Assembly: GCA_019636385.1 (NCBI GenBank)
Contig: JAHBXT010000003.1
Location: 372,001-436,000 of the forward strand
DNA: 64,000 nucleotides
Direction of reading: 5' to 3'
Source of the DNA: Pirellulaceae bacterium
GTDB lineage: Bacteria > Planctomycetota > Planctomycetia > Pirellulales > Pirellulaceae
Shown: piece after piece, positions 21,167 to 30,602 of the stretch
Numbering within the stretch: position 1 is the stretch's first letter
How the letters are laid out: each line of letters opens with the position of its first letter
Notes under the pieces: model-generated
Told to the model about the DNA's origin: nothing
Seen by the model: only the letters and a program-made list of their open reading frames with translations
Database searches by the model: none
Made by a program: the position numbers and the translations under genes

Positions 21167-21775
21167 AGTCAATGGTTTATTCGGGGGTCAAGTCGATTGT
21201 CGGTCAGGAGTTGTCCGCGATACCTTGCCACACATGGTCGGCCCTGCTCGATCCATGTCATTTCGCCATGCAGGCCACGATGATTTGAGAATTGGCAGGC
21301 GGCCCTGGGTCGCTACGGACACACGATCCGCAGACGAGGGGCGCGGGGTAATGCAGCAAAGCGTTGGCAGTCAATAGCGCAAAATGACTGAGTGCGGGCT
21401 GCTCGCAAGGCTGATTCCTTCTGCATGCGTTCTGTTCATAGCCTAGCGTTCGGGCATTAGCCGAACGCCTTCGACAGAATTACAGGACAGTGCATCCAAA
21501 TTCAAGCCACGAGTTTAGTTGGCCCGCGACTTTAGACAAGCGAAGACTGGAGCAAAACCAATCGAAATCGCCACAAACCGGGATATGTCGGCCATTTGCT
21601 GGAATCGCCACCGGTCTGCCTTGGTGGCTATTTAGTTCTCGAAACTGCTGATCGGTGGGACCTTGTGAACATTAGGTTGAACCTCCAGAATAGTGTCGGC
21701 TCTACCAATCGCTGGACGCGTCCTCAACAGAGTTCTTGTGCACAGCATCCGGCTCGCATTCACCGCACACAAATC
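21167..21775. other. Divergent intergenic region with one hairpin
   Basis: About 600 bases lie between the surface-protein gene (minus) and the GlcF-like gene (plus). No convincing gene is present. An in-frame extension of the GlcF frame back to 21596 has no protein-like composition. A strong hairpin is annotated at 21446-21468. Confidence 0.4.
21446..21468. repeat. Hairpin GCGTTCGG-N7-CCGAACGC
   Basis: An exact 8-bp inverted repeat with a 7-base loop (GCATTAG), about 310 bases upstream of the GlcF-like gene. There is no T-run on either side. It may be an intergenic repeat element or an operator; only one copy was noticed in the window. Confidence 0.4.
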
Positions 21776-23035
21776 ATGCTCCACAAGATCGAACCTGAAC
21801 GACTCGGTCCGCGCGGCCAAGCGATGGCGGATGCGGTAGGTAAGTGCGTGCATTGTGGGTTTTGCCTGCCAACTTGTCCGACTTACCAAGAAGTCGAAAG
21901 CGAGATGGATTCGCCGCGCGGGCGGATCTTGCTAATGAAGTCAGTACTCGAGGGTGAGTTGACTCAGGAGCAGGCCAGGCCGCATATCGAGCGTTGTTTG
22001 GGTTGTTTGGCTTGCGTCACGCACTGTCCATCCGGAGTGCCCTATGGCGACTTGATTAGCTCGTACCGCGCGCATTCACAGAATTCAACATCGGCGCGAT
22101 TCAGCTTGCGCGATTGGTTGGCTCGACAAACGCTTCCCTATCCAGCGCGATTTCGATTGGCGATGCGACTGGGCAAAATTGGCCAAACGCTCCGAATGCT
22201 GGTTCCCAGCAGTTTGAGACCAATGCTAGACATGATTCCGCAGACGCTGCCAACCGCCCAGCGGCTGCCGGTAATCACGCCTGCGGTCGGGCCACGGCGC
22301 GGTCGTGTTGCCTTGTTGGCCGGCTGCGCACAACAAGTGCTCGCACCTGACATAAACGCCGCGACAGTCCGAGTATTGTCGCTCAACGGAATCGAAGTCG
22401 TTGTGCCACCAGGGCAGTCGTGCTGCGGCGCCTTGGATTGGCATACCGGAAACAGCCGATCGGCGGAGCGGTTTGCGCGGCGATTAATGGGCTCCATGCC
22501 CAAGGATATAGATGCACTGATTACTACGGCTGCCGGGTGCGGATCGGCAATTCATGAGTATCCTCTACTGCTGGCTGGAGATAAAAGTTTGCTGGAAGCA
22601 CAGCAAATTTCTAAGAAGTCCCTAGATATCTCAGTGTACCTTAGCCAAGTCGGTATTCGGCCGGTCCCGCCTCTACGCCGGGCAATTCGGGTAGCCTATC
22701 ACGATGCCTGTCACTTGGCACATGCTCAAGGCGTGCGCCAGCCACCACGTGAACTCTTGAAGCTAGTTCCCAAACTGGAACTGGTGGAGTTGGGTGACAG
22801 CGATACCTGCTGCGGCAGTGCGGGGATTTACAATATCCAACAGCCCCAGCTTGCGGGCAAATTGGGGCTTCGCAAAGCCCGATCGGTGATCGACTCTGGG
22901 GCCGAGATTGTTGCTACGGGAAATATCGGTTGTCTGGCTCAAATCGAAAATCACCTTCGCGAGATGCAGCAAGTCATACCGGTTTTGCACACTGTACAGG
23001 TCCTAGATCGTGCCTACAGGCAAGTTGACCTGTAG
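21776..23035 (+). CDS. GlcF-like iron-sulfur protein (glycolate/lactate oxidation type)
   Basis: This 419-residue protein has two [4Fe-4S] ferredoxin motifs: C24VHCGFCLPTCP (C24, C27, C30, C34) and C74LGCLACVTHCP (C74, C77, C80, C84). Two CCG cysteine-rich domains follow (SCCGALDWHTG and TCCGSAGIYN). This is the architecture of glycolate oxidase subunit GlcF, which passes electrons from a flavin subunit (GlcD/GlcE) to quinone; LutA/LldE-like and related oxidoreductase subunits share parts of it. The length fits GlcF (about 410). No GlcD/GlcE is adjacent, so its partner is encoded elsewhere. The ATG at 21776 (MLHKIEPERLG) marks the start of homology. Confidence 0.88.
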   Translation: MLHKIEPERLGPRGQAMADAVGKCVHCGFCLPTCPTYQEVESEMDSPRGRILLMKSVLEGELTQEQARPHIERCLGCLACVTHCPSGVPYGDLISSYRAHSQNSTSARFSLRDWLARQTLPYPARFRLAMRLGKIGQTLRMLVPSSLRPMLDMIPQTLPTAQRLPVITPAVGPRRGRVALLAGCAQQVLAPDINAATVRVLSLNGIEVVVPPGQSCCGALDWHTGNSRSAERFARRLMGSMPKDIDALITTAAGCGSAIHEYPLLLAGDKSLLEAQQISKKSLDISVYLSQVGIRPVPPLRRAIRVAYHDACHLAHAQGVRQPPRELLKLVPKLELVELGDSDTCCGSAGIYNIQQPQLAGKLGLRKARSVIDSGAEIVATGNIGCLAQIENHLREMQQVIPVLHTVQVLDRAYRQVDL

Positions 23036-23197
23036 TACAGATTACCTAAGCCTCCCGGTTAATGATTCTATGGTGGCTTGCCGATAGCATTGGGCGTCAA
23101 GCAAAACCAAGAGCTTGGCGCAACATGAGATAATTCTGTCGGGCGGTTTGCGCCGCTTGGCAGTGCCCCCATTACACCATAGAGGACTTAGCGAACA

Positions 23198-23476
23198 ATG
23201 GTCGATTCCCCTGCCATTCAGCGAGGAAACCTAGAGGTTGTGAGCGAGTTTGTTCGGGACGAGTTATGTCACAGGAATTATTTGGAGAAAGATGCGTTTG
23301 GCATGTCCCAGCGTGTGTTGACTCGCAAAGGTAATCCCTGCGGGTACTACTTTTGCATCCATGGTCCACGTAGCGTTCGATTGACAGCGGTTTGGGATTT
23401 TCAGAAAGCAGCCATATTCTTCTACGATTCACTCGGTCGCCGTTCATCTAGCCAACCAGTTCCAATGTGCATTTGA
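23198..23476 (+). CDS. Small hypothetical protein (92 aa)
   Basis: The ATG start has AGAGGA (about 23181-23186) upstream. The 92-residue product is soluble with alternating strand-like segments (CGYYFCIHGPRSVRLTAVWD, KAAIFFYDSLGRR), suggesting a small alpha/beta fold. I do not recognise a characterised family. It sits 62 bases upstream of csrA on the same strand, so cotranscription is plausible. Confidence 0.65.
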   Translation: MVDSPAIQRGNLEVVSEFVRDELCHRNYLEKDAFGMSQRVLTRKGNPCGYYFCIHGPRSVRLTAVWDFQKAAIFFYDSLGRRSSSQPVPMCI

Positions 23477-23538
23477 GGCACAGCTTAAAAATATATTGAA
23501 CAGGATTTCATTTAACCATTATCACGGAGGAGTTAGTT

Positions 23539-23769
23539 GTGTTGATTTTGTCACGTCGCGAAGCGGAGTGTATTTGTTTAGGCGATGATATTGTGCTGAC
23601 GATCGTCGCCCTCGGAAATGACCGCGTACGAATCGGAGTACAGGCCCCCCCGGGCGTGCGTATTCTGCGTAGCGAATTGGAAGTCGACAGTGCGACGCTA
23701 CCGTTGCCGCTGCCTAATCAACAGGCTGTGCAGACAACGGCGATCCAGCCGCACCGCAAAGCCGCCTAG
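23539..23769 (+). CDS. csrA: Carbon storage regulator CsrA
   Basis: This 76-residue protein matches CsrA/RsmA, a dimeric RNA-binding translational repressor. It opens MLILSRREAECICLGDDIVL, has VRIGVQAPPGVRILRSEL with the conserved RNA-binding core, and ends in a proline/glutamine-rich tail longer than usual. Arg44 of E. coli CsrA corresponds to the LRSEL arginine. The start is GTG with a strong GGAGGAG at about 23526-23532. CsrA often controls central carbon metabolism and motility; the next gene is pyruvate carboxylase, but direct control is inference. Confidence 0.93.
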   Translation: MLILSRREAECICLGDDIVLTIVALGNDRVRIGVQAPPGVRILRSELEVDSATLPLPLPNQQAVQTTAIQPHRKAA

Positions 23770-23928
23770 TGACTGACAAAACCCGGCCTGATCCTGCCTA
23801 GCCAAAGCGTGCCGCCTGGATATAACTTTAGCTAGTACACGCACTGTCAACCGGAGTTTCCGGTTGTCGCTGCGTGAGCCAAATGGTTGGGTACGTGGAA
23901 GTGGTCGGGTTACCGCGAATTAGGCAAA

Positions 23929-26900
23929 ATGAGAAGCATCAAGAAGATATTGGCTGCTAACCGCAGCGAAATTGCGACCCGCGTATTTCGTTCGGCTCAC
24001 GAGTTAGGCATTGGTACCGTAGCGATCTACTCGCATGAGGATCGTTTTGCGCTTCATCGGTTCAAAGCCGATGAAGCGTACCAGATTGGTGAGCCTGGAG
24101 AGCCGATTCGCTCTTACCTGAACATCGACGCCATTGTCGGCATATGCAAACGTTATGAGGTGGATGCGGTTCACCCAGGCTATGGGTTCCTCTCCGAGAA
24201 TCCGGACTTCGCCACTGCGCTGGAGGCTGCGGGCATTGTTTTTATCGGCCCCAGTGTCACCGCGTTGCGTCAGTTGGGCGACAAAGTCGCTGCCCGAGAA
24301 ATCGCCATTAGTGCGGGTGTGCCTGTGCTACCTGGTAGTCCCCAGGCGGTAGCGTCCTTGGACGAAGCTCGCGACATCGCTGCAAAAATGGGTTATCCCG
24401 TCATGCTCAAGGCCGCCAAGGGTGGTGGTGGGCGCGGTATGAGAATGGTCGATGGCCCGGAGCAGTTGGCAACAGCCCTGGAGTCGGCTCAGCGCGAGAG
24501 CCAGACTGCGTTCGGCAGTAGCGAGGTGTTCGTCGAGAAGCTGGTGCGCAACGCGCGGCACTTGGAAGTTCAATTGTTGGGCGACGATCATGGCAATCTA
24601 ATTCACCTGCACGAGCGAGATTGTTCCGTGCAGCGACGCCATCAAAAGGTGATTGAAATTGCTCCAGCACCCAACTTGTCTGCCAGGATTGCCAGCCAAC
24701 TGCACGAAGCTGCCCTGGCCATCGGTAATGCCGTGGGGTATCGGGCTGCTGGGACGGTCGAGTTTCTGTTTGACACGGATAGTCAGCAGTTTTACTTCAT
24801 CGAAGTCAATCCTCGGATTCAGGTGGAACATACCGTAACCGAAGAGGTTACCGGAATTGACATCGTTCGCGCGCAGATTTTGGTTTCCATGGGATATGCA
24901 TTGGGCGACCCTCAGGTCCATTTGCCCACACAACAGGACGTGCGGGTCAATGGTTTTGCGTTGCAGTGTCGCGTTACCACGGAAGACCCCACGAACCAAT
25001 TCCGACCCGACTATGGGCGGATCAAACACTATCGTAGCTCTGGAGGCATGGGCATTCGCTTGGATGCCGGCAGTGCATTTAGCGGTGCCGTAGTCAATCC
25101 ATTCTATGATTCGCTGCTGGTCAAAGTCACCGCACGTGGTTTGTCGATGCGCGAGGCTGCGGCACGCATGGAGCGGGCGCTTCAAGAGTTCCGCATCCGC
25201 GGCGTGAAGACCAACATCCCGTTCCTGATCAAGATGGTCACCAACGAGATTCTGCTGCAAGGGCAGGCGACAACCCGCTTGATCGATACTACTCCCGATT
25301 TGGTCGAGCTTCCCAAGCGGCGGGATCGCGCGACTCGACTGCTGACCTATTTGGCCGAGACCATTGTCAATGGCAACGAACTGGTCAAAGGTTTACCAGA
25401 GGCAACCCGCCGTCAGCCAGCACCGATCCCGGATTACGATGATCGCGTACCGCCACCGCCGGGAACCCGTAATCTGTTGCAAGAGATGGGGCCCGAGAAG
25501 TTTTGCCAGTGGGTGCGACAGCAAAAGACGCTGCTGCTGACCGACACCACCATGCGCGACGCGCATCAATCGTTGCTGGCCACCCGGTTGCGGACCTACG
25601 ATATGCTGCAGATCGCCACCGCCTACGCACAGCTCACTCCGCAATTCTTTTCATTGGAGATGTGGGGCGGGGCAACTTTCGACACATCCATGCGATTCCT
25701 CAAAGAAAGTCCGTGGACGCGACTAGCCGACATGCGACAGTTGGTCCCCAACATTCTATTTCAGATGTTGCTACGAGCCAGCAACGCCGTGGGCTATACC
25801 AATTACCCGGACAATGTGGTCAAAATTTTTGTCCGCGAAGCAACACAGGCCGGAATCGACGTGTTCCGTATATTTGATGCCCTCAATTGGGTGGACAATA
25901 TGCGCGTGGCCATGGAAGCCGTCGTTGACAGCGGTGCCATCTGCCAGGCTGCTATTTGTTATACGGGTGACATTCTGAATCCCAAGCGTCCCAAGTACGA
26001 CTTGAAGTATTATGTCGACTTGGCCAAGCAGTTGGAGAAAATGGGCGCGCACATGCTGGGCATCAAGGACATGGCTGGGCTGCTTAAGCCGGCTGCTGCC
26101 CGCGTGTTGGTCAGGGCTTTGCGTCAGGAGATAGGCATCCCCATTCATTTTCATACCCATGATACGGCCGGCATTCAAGCCGCCTCGATCCTGGCGGCAG
26201 CCGAGGAAGATTTGGACGTTGCCGACGCTGCATTCAGCAGCATGTCTGGTGGAACGAGTCAAGTAAATTTGAACACTCTGGTTGAGTCGCTGCGATTCGG
26301 TCCACATGCTAGCCAGTTATCCACATCGGCACTGACTCAGATTTCCGACTACTGGAAGGCGGTGCGCGAATTCTACAAGCCATTCGAAAGCGAATCGCTA
26401 GCGGCCAGCGGCGACCTGTACGAACATGAGATGCCAGGCGGCCAATACACCAATTTGTACCACCAAGCCCACTCGTTGGGACTGGCCGATCGTTGGATGG
26501 AAGTGTGCCAAGTGTACGCTGACGTGAACCAAATGTTTGGCGACATTGTCAAAGTAACGCCAACCTCCAAAGCAGTAGGTGACATGGCGCTGTTTATGGT
26601 GACGAATAACCTAAGTGCCAATGATGTTTTGAACGCCGATCGCGATTTGGCGCCTCCGGCTTCGGTCGTGGACTTATTGAGCGGGATGATGGGGCAGCCA
26701 CCCGGCGGTTTTCCTGAGCCAGTGTTGAAGGCGGTGTTGGGCGATCGACCGCGCGTCAAGGGACGCCCCGGCGAATCGCTGCCTGCCGCAGACATGGAGG
26801 GTACTCGGGCCAAGCTAACGGAACTGTTGGGCAAGCAGGCCAACGATCATCATTGTGTGACTCACATACTTTACCCCAAGGTGTATGAAGAGTTCATCGC

Positions 26901-27372
26901 CAACCGACAGAAATTTGGCGACTTGAGCATCCTGCCGACTCCCGATTTTCTGTATGGCCCCGACCCAACCCAAGAGTTGGCGGTCGATATCGAAACCGGC
27001 AAACGGTTGATCATTCGCTTTTTGGCTGTCGGACAACCCAAGCCTGATGGCACGCGCACGGTCTTCTTTGAACTGAACGGCCAGCCGCGCGAAATCGAGG
27101 TTGTAGATCGCTCGTTAGAGAATCCGGCTGTGCAGGCGATCAAAGCGGACTCGGCCGATGCCACTCACGTTGCGGCAAATATGCCGGGAATGGTCATCAG
27201 CATTGCAGTAAGCGAAGGGGCAGAAGTCAAGAAGGGCGACAAGCTGGTTGTGTTGGAGGCCATGAAGATGGAGACCACGATCCAAGCTAATCACGACGGC
27301 ATCGTCAAGAGAATTTTGGTCAAGACCGGGACGCCTGTCGAAACGGGCGACTTGGTAATGGTCGTCGACTAG
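23929..27372 (+). CDS. pyc: Pyruvate carboxylase (single-chain, biotin-dependent)
   Basis: This 1147-residue protein has the length and domain order of single-chain pyruvate carboxylase: biotin carboxylase (1 to about 455; ILAANRSEIATRVFR, KGGGGRGMR, EVNPRIQVEHTVTEE), carboxyltransferase (about 530-810; LTDTTMRDAHQSLLATR, metal site FHTHDTAG near 740), the PYC/OADA linker, and a biotinyl domain with EAMKMET, biotinylated K1113. It converts pyruvate, bicarbonate and ATP to oxaloacetate and so refills the TCA cycle. I chose ATG at 23929 (MRSIKKILAANRS), where homology begins; a TTG at 23887 would add 14 unmatched residues. csrA lies 159 bases upstream. Confidence 0.96.
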   Translation: MRSIKKILAANRSEIATRVFRSAHELGIGTVAIYSHEDRFALHRFKADEAYQIGEPGEPIRSYLNIDAIVGICKRYEVDAVHPGYGFLSENPDFATALEAAGIVFIGPSVTALRQLGDKVAAREIAISAGVPVLPGSPQAVASLDEARDIAAKMGYPVMLKAAKGGGGRGMRMVDGPEQLATALESAQRESQTAFGSSEVFVEKLVRNARHLEVQLLGDDHGNLIHLHERDCSVQRRHQKVIEIAPAPNLSARIASQLHEAALAIGNAVGYRAAGTVEFLFDTDSQQFYFIEVNPRIQVEHTVTEEVTGIDIVRAQILVSMGYALGDPQVHLPTQQDVRVNGFALQCRVTTEDPTNQFRPDYGRIKHYRSSGGMGIRLDAGSAFSGAVVNPFYDSLLVKVTARGLSMREAAARMERALQEFRIRGVKTNIPFLIKMVTNEILLQGQATTRLIDTTPDLVELPKRRDRATRLLTYLAETIVNGNELVKGLPEATRRQPAPIPDYDDRVPPPPGTRNLLQEMGPEKFCQWVRQQKTLLLTDTTMRDAHQSLLATRLRTYDMLQIATAYAQLTPQFFSLEMWGGATFDTSMRFLKESPWTRLADMRQLVPNILFQMLLRASNAVGYTNYPDNVVKIFVREATQAGIDVFRIFDALNWVDNMRVAMEAVVDSGAICQAAICYTGDILNPKRPKYDLKYYVDLAKQLEKMGAHMLGIKDMAGLLKPAAARVLVRALRQEIGIPIHFHTHDTAGIQAASILAAAEEDLDVADAAFSSMSGGTSQVNLNTLVESLRFGPHASQLSTSALTQISDYWKAVREFYKPFESESLAASGDLYEHEMPGGQYTNLYHQAHSLGLADRWMEVCQVYADVNQMFGDIVKVTPTSKAVGDMALFMVTNNLSANDVLNADRDLAPPASVVDLLSGMMGQPPGGFPEPVLKAVLGDRPRVKGRPGESLPAADMEGTRAKLTELLGKQANDHHCVTHILYPKVYEEFIANRQKFGDLSILPTPDFLYGPDPTQELAVDIETGKRLIIRFLAVGQPKPDGTRTVFFELNGQPREIEVVDRSLENPAVQAIKADSADATHVAANMPGMVISIAVSEGAEVKKGDKLVVLEAMKMETTIQANHDGIVKRILVKTGTPVETGDLVMVVD

Positions 27373-27500
27373 CACCCAGTCGAATGTGAGTGTTTGGCTG
27401 CCCGGCTCCTGACTGGCTACCGTGGCCAGACGGTGAGTGAGCTTGGGTTCTACAGGCTGGCAAGGGGAGCGGGCCGGTATGCTCGTATTGGTCGCAAGTC

Positions 27501-27962
27501 TTACCGTACAACCGTAACTGGAGATTGCTGGGCGAGTGTCAATCGGACTTTGGCCATTCGCGACATGAACTCGCCAGCAGTCACGTAGCCATCAATACGT
27601 GCCACGTACTGCCGGTCGGCCGAAAACACGATGGTGCTGGGAAAGCCTTTGATCTTCATGGCTTCAATCGCTTCTTTGTTCTCTTCTAGCGTCAGCTTAA
27701 GCGGAATCATGTCGCGATTGATTTGAGCTGCGATGCGCGGATCTTGCCATGTTTTCTTTTGTAGTAAGTCGCAATAGTAGCAGTTCTCCGATCGGGCATA
27801 GACCAAGATTGGCTTACCGGTTTCACGGGCCAACTCGGCTGCCTCGCTTGCGCTGCGCAACCAGACGATCCGTCCGTCATCGGAATCGGTTGCTTGCGCG
27901 ATGGCCATTGACGTTAGACCCAGCCACGTCAAGCCACAGACGAATGTTCGGACGTAATTCAT
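27501..27962 (-). CDS. Exported thioredoxin-like protein
   Basis: This 153-residue protein has a signal peptide (FVCGLTWLGLTSMAIA, cleavage near residue 22) and a thioredoxin fold. The redox pair is C61-Y-Y-C64 in ARSENCYYCDLLQ, and the cis-proline motif is GFPST. The CYYC pair differs from CGPC thioredoxin and suggests a more oxidising or reductase-like role on periplasmic substrates. TAGGAG precedes the ATG at good spacing. It converges with pyruvate carboxylase across 128 bases. It lies 50 bases downstream of the ABC exporter gene on the same strand, so cotranscription is possible. Confidence 0.85.
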   Translation of the reverse strand: MNYVRTFVCGLTWLGLTSMAIAQATDSDDGRIVWLRSASEAAELARETGKPILVYARSENCYYCDLLQKKTWQDPRIAAQINRDMIPLKLTLEENKEAIEAMKIKGFPSTIVFSADRQYVARIDGYVTAGEFMSRMAKVRLTLAQQSPVTVVR

Positions 27963-28012
27963 TCAGGAACTCCTAGTAGCCTGTCTGTCCAGATCGGTCA
28001 TGTAATTCATGG

Positions 28013-30010
28013 TCATGCCACGTCTCGTTGAAGTGTCGAATGAACGTTGGCTTGCGATGTTTGCACAAGCTGTCCCGCGCGGACTTCGTAAACTACGTCG
28101 GCCAATTCAAGTAATTTCTCACGATGTGTGATAATGATCATGGTGCGTCGCCCTCGGTGCGTAGCTAATGCCTGCCGCAGCAACTGCTCGCTGTGCATGT
28201 CGACCTGGCTCGTGGCCTCATCCAAGATTAATATCTCCGGCTCCCGAAGTAGGGCGCGCGCCAGGGCAATTCGCTGTCTTTGCCCTCCGCTCAAACGCTG
28301 CCCGTTGCTGCCGATTCGTGTTTGATAGTCGTTTTCCAGAACAGTTTCAATGAATTCTGACGCTTGAGCATCGCAAGCTGCTGCGCGCACCTGTTCATCG
28401 CTGGCCGCAGGGTTTCCGTAGCGAATGTTGTAGGCTACCGTTTCGTTAAACAATTCGGTTTGCTGATTGACCAGAGCAATGCGCGAGCGAATGTCGTCCA
28501 GTCGCATATCGCGGTAATCCACACCGTCCAGTTTGATGGACCCAGATAGTGGGTCGTAAAAGCGACACAGCAGATTGATCAAAGTTGACTTACCGCTGCC
28601 GTTGTGCCCGACGATGGCTACAGTTGTACCAAACGGAATGTTGAGATTAATTCCGCGCAGCAGTCGGTTCTCAGGGCAATAACCGAAGTCCACATTGCAT
28701 AGCGAAAGTATTCGATGGTGGCGTGGGACGCTGCCAGGAGTCTCGGGGTCGCGGATCGCGATCGGTTGGTCAAGCAGGTTGTGAATCGATTCGGCAGCCA
28801 CGATTCCCGCGTAAATCTGGCCATACACCGCGCTTAACCGACGTAGCGGATCACTGGCCCCGATTAACATTCCAAAAAACACAAGCAGCGCCGAGACGCT
28901 CAGTGGTTCGGAGCATATCGTGATCCCGAAGAGTTGTGTTTCGCGGTTCAGTACCAAATGCGCACCGGCCACGATGGTCGTACCTAACATTCCAACGCCC
29001 AGAAACTCAATGACCGGTTTGGTCAAGGCGGCCAAGAGGATATACTTCAATCGGAATTTGCGAGTGGCCCAAGTCGCCTCCTCGAAACGCCGGACTTCAT
29101 GATCTTGCATCCCAAAAGCTTGAATCGTCTGCACATTGGCCAACGATTCGATCATGATTCCGTGAAATCCGGTTACACGACCGATCATCCTTCCGGTATT
29201 GCTACGAATCTGGCGGGTGATTGCATACAGTATCCATCCCAACACGGGGGCGACGATAAGGCTCAACAGTAACAACCGCGGGCAGATGATGGCCGCGCCA
29301 ATCAGGCACGCAATAAGCTTGAGTGGCTCGCGAATAGCGGCCCCAAAGGTGGCCGATAGTCCCTGGGACAGCAGATCGCATGAGTGTGATATCTGCGACT
29401 GAAATGCACTCAAGCCGTGTTTGGCAAAGGCAGCGCGTTCCAGGTGAACCGCTTTCGAAAACAATCGAACACGGGTTTCTCGCGTTAAGTCCACCGCCAC
29501 GCGTCCTACCAGGTAGTCATTGGCGATCATGAACGCATGCTTGACGAGGGTCGACACCAACAGAATGGCGACGATCAGAACAATCACGGTGAAAGGGTCT
29601 TCGGGTACCCACTGATGTACTATCGGCAGCGCTCGATGATAGCCGCTCAACTGCCGTGACAGATCATTCTTCTCGTATGTGACTGCGTCCAGCTGTCTGG
29701 CGAGTTCCTCAGTCTTCGGGGAAGCAGGCGTTGATTGTACTTCCTGGGTCGAGTGAACGATCTCGTTACGCTGAGCCTGTATGTCCAGCAGTTGCTCGTC
29801 CAAAGTTGCTAGGCGGGATTCAAGAGACGTGATCTGTTCATCAAACCATTGGTGGACTGACTTGCCCCGAATAGTGACCTCTAATATGGGATAGAACGCA
29901 CCGATGTTGCCTCCCCACAGTGCGGCTACTGCGAATGAGCACACGGTTGCAGTGACGAGCGAGGCCCAGTAGCGTTTGGCACCCTTAAGAAACTGAATGA
30001 AACTATTCAT
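28013..30010 (-). CDS. MsbA-type ABC exporter with an extracytoplasmic coiled-coil insert
   Basis: This 665-residue half transporter has a transmembrane domain followed by an ATPase: Walker A GHNGSGKST (K474), signature LSGGQRQ, Walker B ILILDEATSQVD and the switch histidine in IITHREK. Such proteins flip or export lipids, polysaccharide precursors or peptides as homodimers. The odd part is residues about 50-135: between TM1 and TM2 a long charged segment (ITSLESRLATLDEQLLDIQ, then EELARQLDAVTYEKNDLSRQL) is predicted coiled coil, much longer than in MsbA. By topology it would lie outside the cytoplasm. The substrate is unknown. The downstream gene on the same strand is the exported thioredoxin-like protein. 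Confidence 0.88.
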   Translation of the reverse strand: MNSFIQFLKGAKRYWASLVTATVCSFAVAALWGGNIGAFYPILEVTIRGKSVHQWFDEQITSLESRLATLDEQLLDIQAQRNEIVHSTQEVQSTPASPKTEELARQLDAVTYEKNDLSRQLSGYHRALPIVHQWVPEDPFTVIVLIVAILLVSTLVKHAFMIANDYLVGRVAVDLTRETRVRLFSKAVHLERAAFAKHGLSAFQSQISHSCDLLSQGLSATFGAAIREPLKLIACLIGAAIICPRLLLLSLIVAPVLGWILYAITRQIRSNTGRMIGRVTGFHGIMIESLANVQTIQAFGMQDHEVRRFEEATWATRKFRLKYILLAALTKPVIEFLGVGMLGTTIVAGAHLVLNRETQLFGITICSEPLSVSALLVFFGMLIGASDPLRRLSAVYGQIYAGIVAAESIHNLLDQPIAIRDPETPGSVPRHHRILSLCNVDFGYCPENRLLRGINLNIPFGTTVAIVGHNGSGKSTLINLLCRFYDPLSGSIKLDGVDYRDMRLDDIRSRIALVNQQTELFNETVAYNIRYGNPAASDEQVRAAACDAQASEFIETVLENDYQTRIGSNGQRLSGGQRQRIALARALLREPEILILDEATSQVDMHSEQLLRQALATHRGRRTMIIITHREKLLELADVVYEVRAGQLVQTSQANVHSTLQRDVA

Positions 30011-30602
30011 GGAGTGAATACCGACTGACAGGGGCTACCGCTGTTGCACACAACGAATCACGATTCAGGCACTCCTGACAGAACGTTGGGGTGCGAAATC
30101 ACCCGATAGCCGAAGTTTCCTTCCGGACTCTGGAGTCCCGACAAAGTGTGGACCATCGAAAGTCCGATGGACGGGGGGGATTGTGGCGAAATGGACTGGC
30201 TGCGTCCAGGGCAAGATCGCCTGATTGCTAGCATGTGAACGCCATGCAATACGTCCGAGTCTGACACGGGTAAAAATGTCATCTCATGTGCCTGAAGTCA
30301 GCTGCGGCCGGGCAGCGCATCAGCGTGGCCCTCAACTACCGCATCAGGGATCCCGGGTTGAGAATATGGGTTCACCATGACCACCCTCGGTCCCCAAGCC
30401 CGTATAATTAGTAACGATTGCACGGATTGTACGGGTGGAACGCGCTTTGGTGGGGCCCGGAAGTTTGGAGAGTATTTGACGATCGAAACGTGCTTAAATA
30501 CACTGGAAGGTTTGAGAAGGTAGGCGGCCATCTCCAGCTTTTCCGCCATGATCTCGTGTTTCATCGACCAAAATACTCATCACCCCCAAGCGGGACCCAC
30601 AC
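30011..30602. other. Long divergent intergenic region with promoter-like elements
   Basis: These 592 bases lie between the ABC exporter (minus) and a membrane coiled-coil protein (plus). I see no credible gene. Present are a perfect TATAAT at 30403-30408 without a well-spaced -35, and a better-spaced promoter candidate at 30476-30504. Short hairpins occur, such as GGACT-CTGG-AGTCC (about 30125-30138). Confidence 0.4.
30476..30504 (+). promoter_or_regulatory. Candidate sigma-70-type promoter
   Basis: TTGACG (30476-30481) and TACACT (30499-30504) are separated by 17 bases and point toward the gene at 30603, leaving an untranslated leader of about 90 bases. Confidence 0.35.

Noticed and set aside
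21596..21775. 60-residue upstream extension of the GlcF-like gene
   Set aside because: The extension has no family resemblance or signal, and homology starts at the ATG at 21776.
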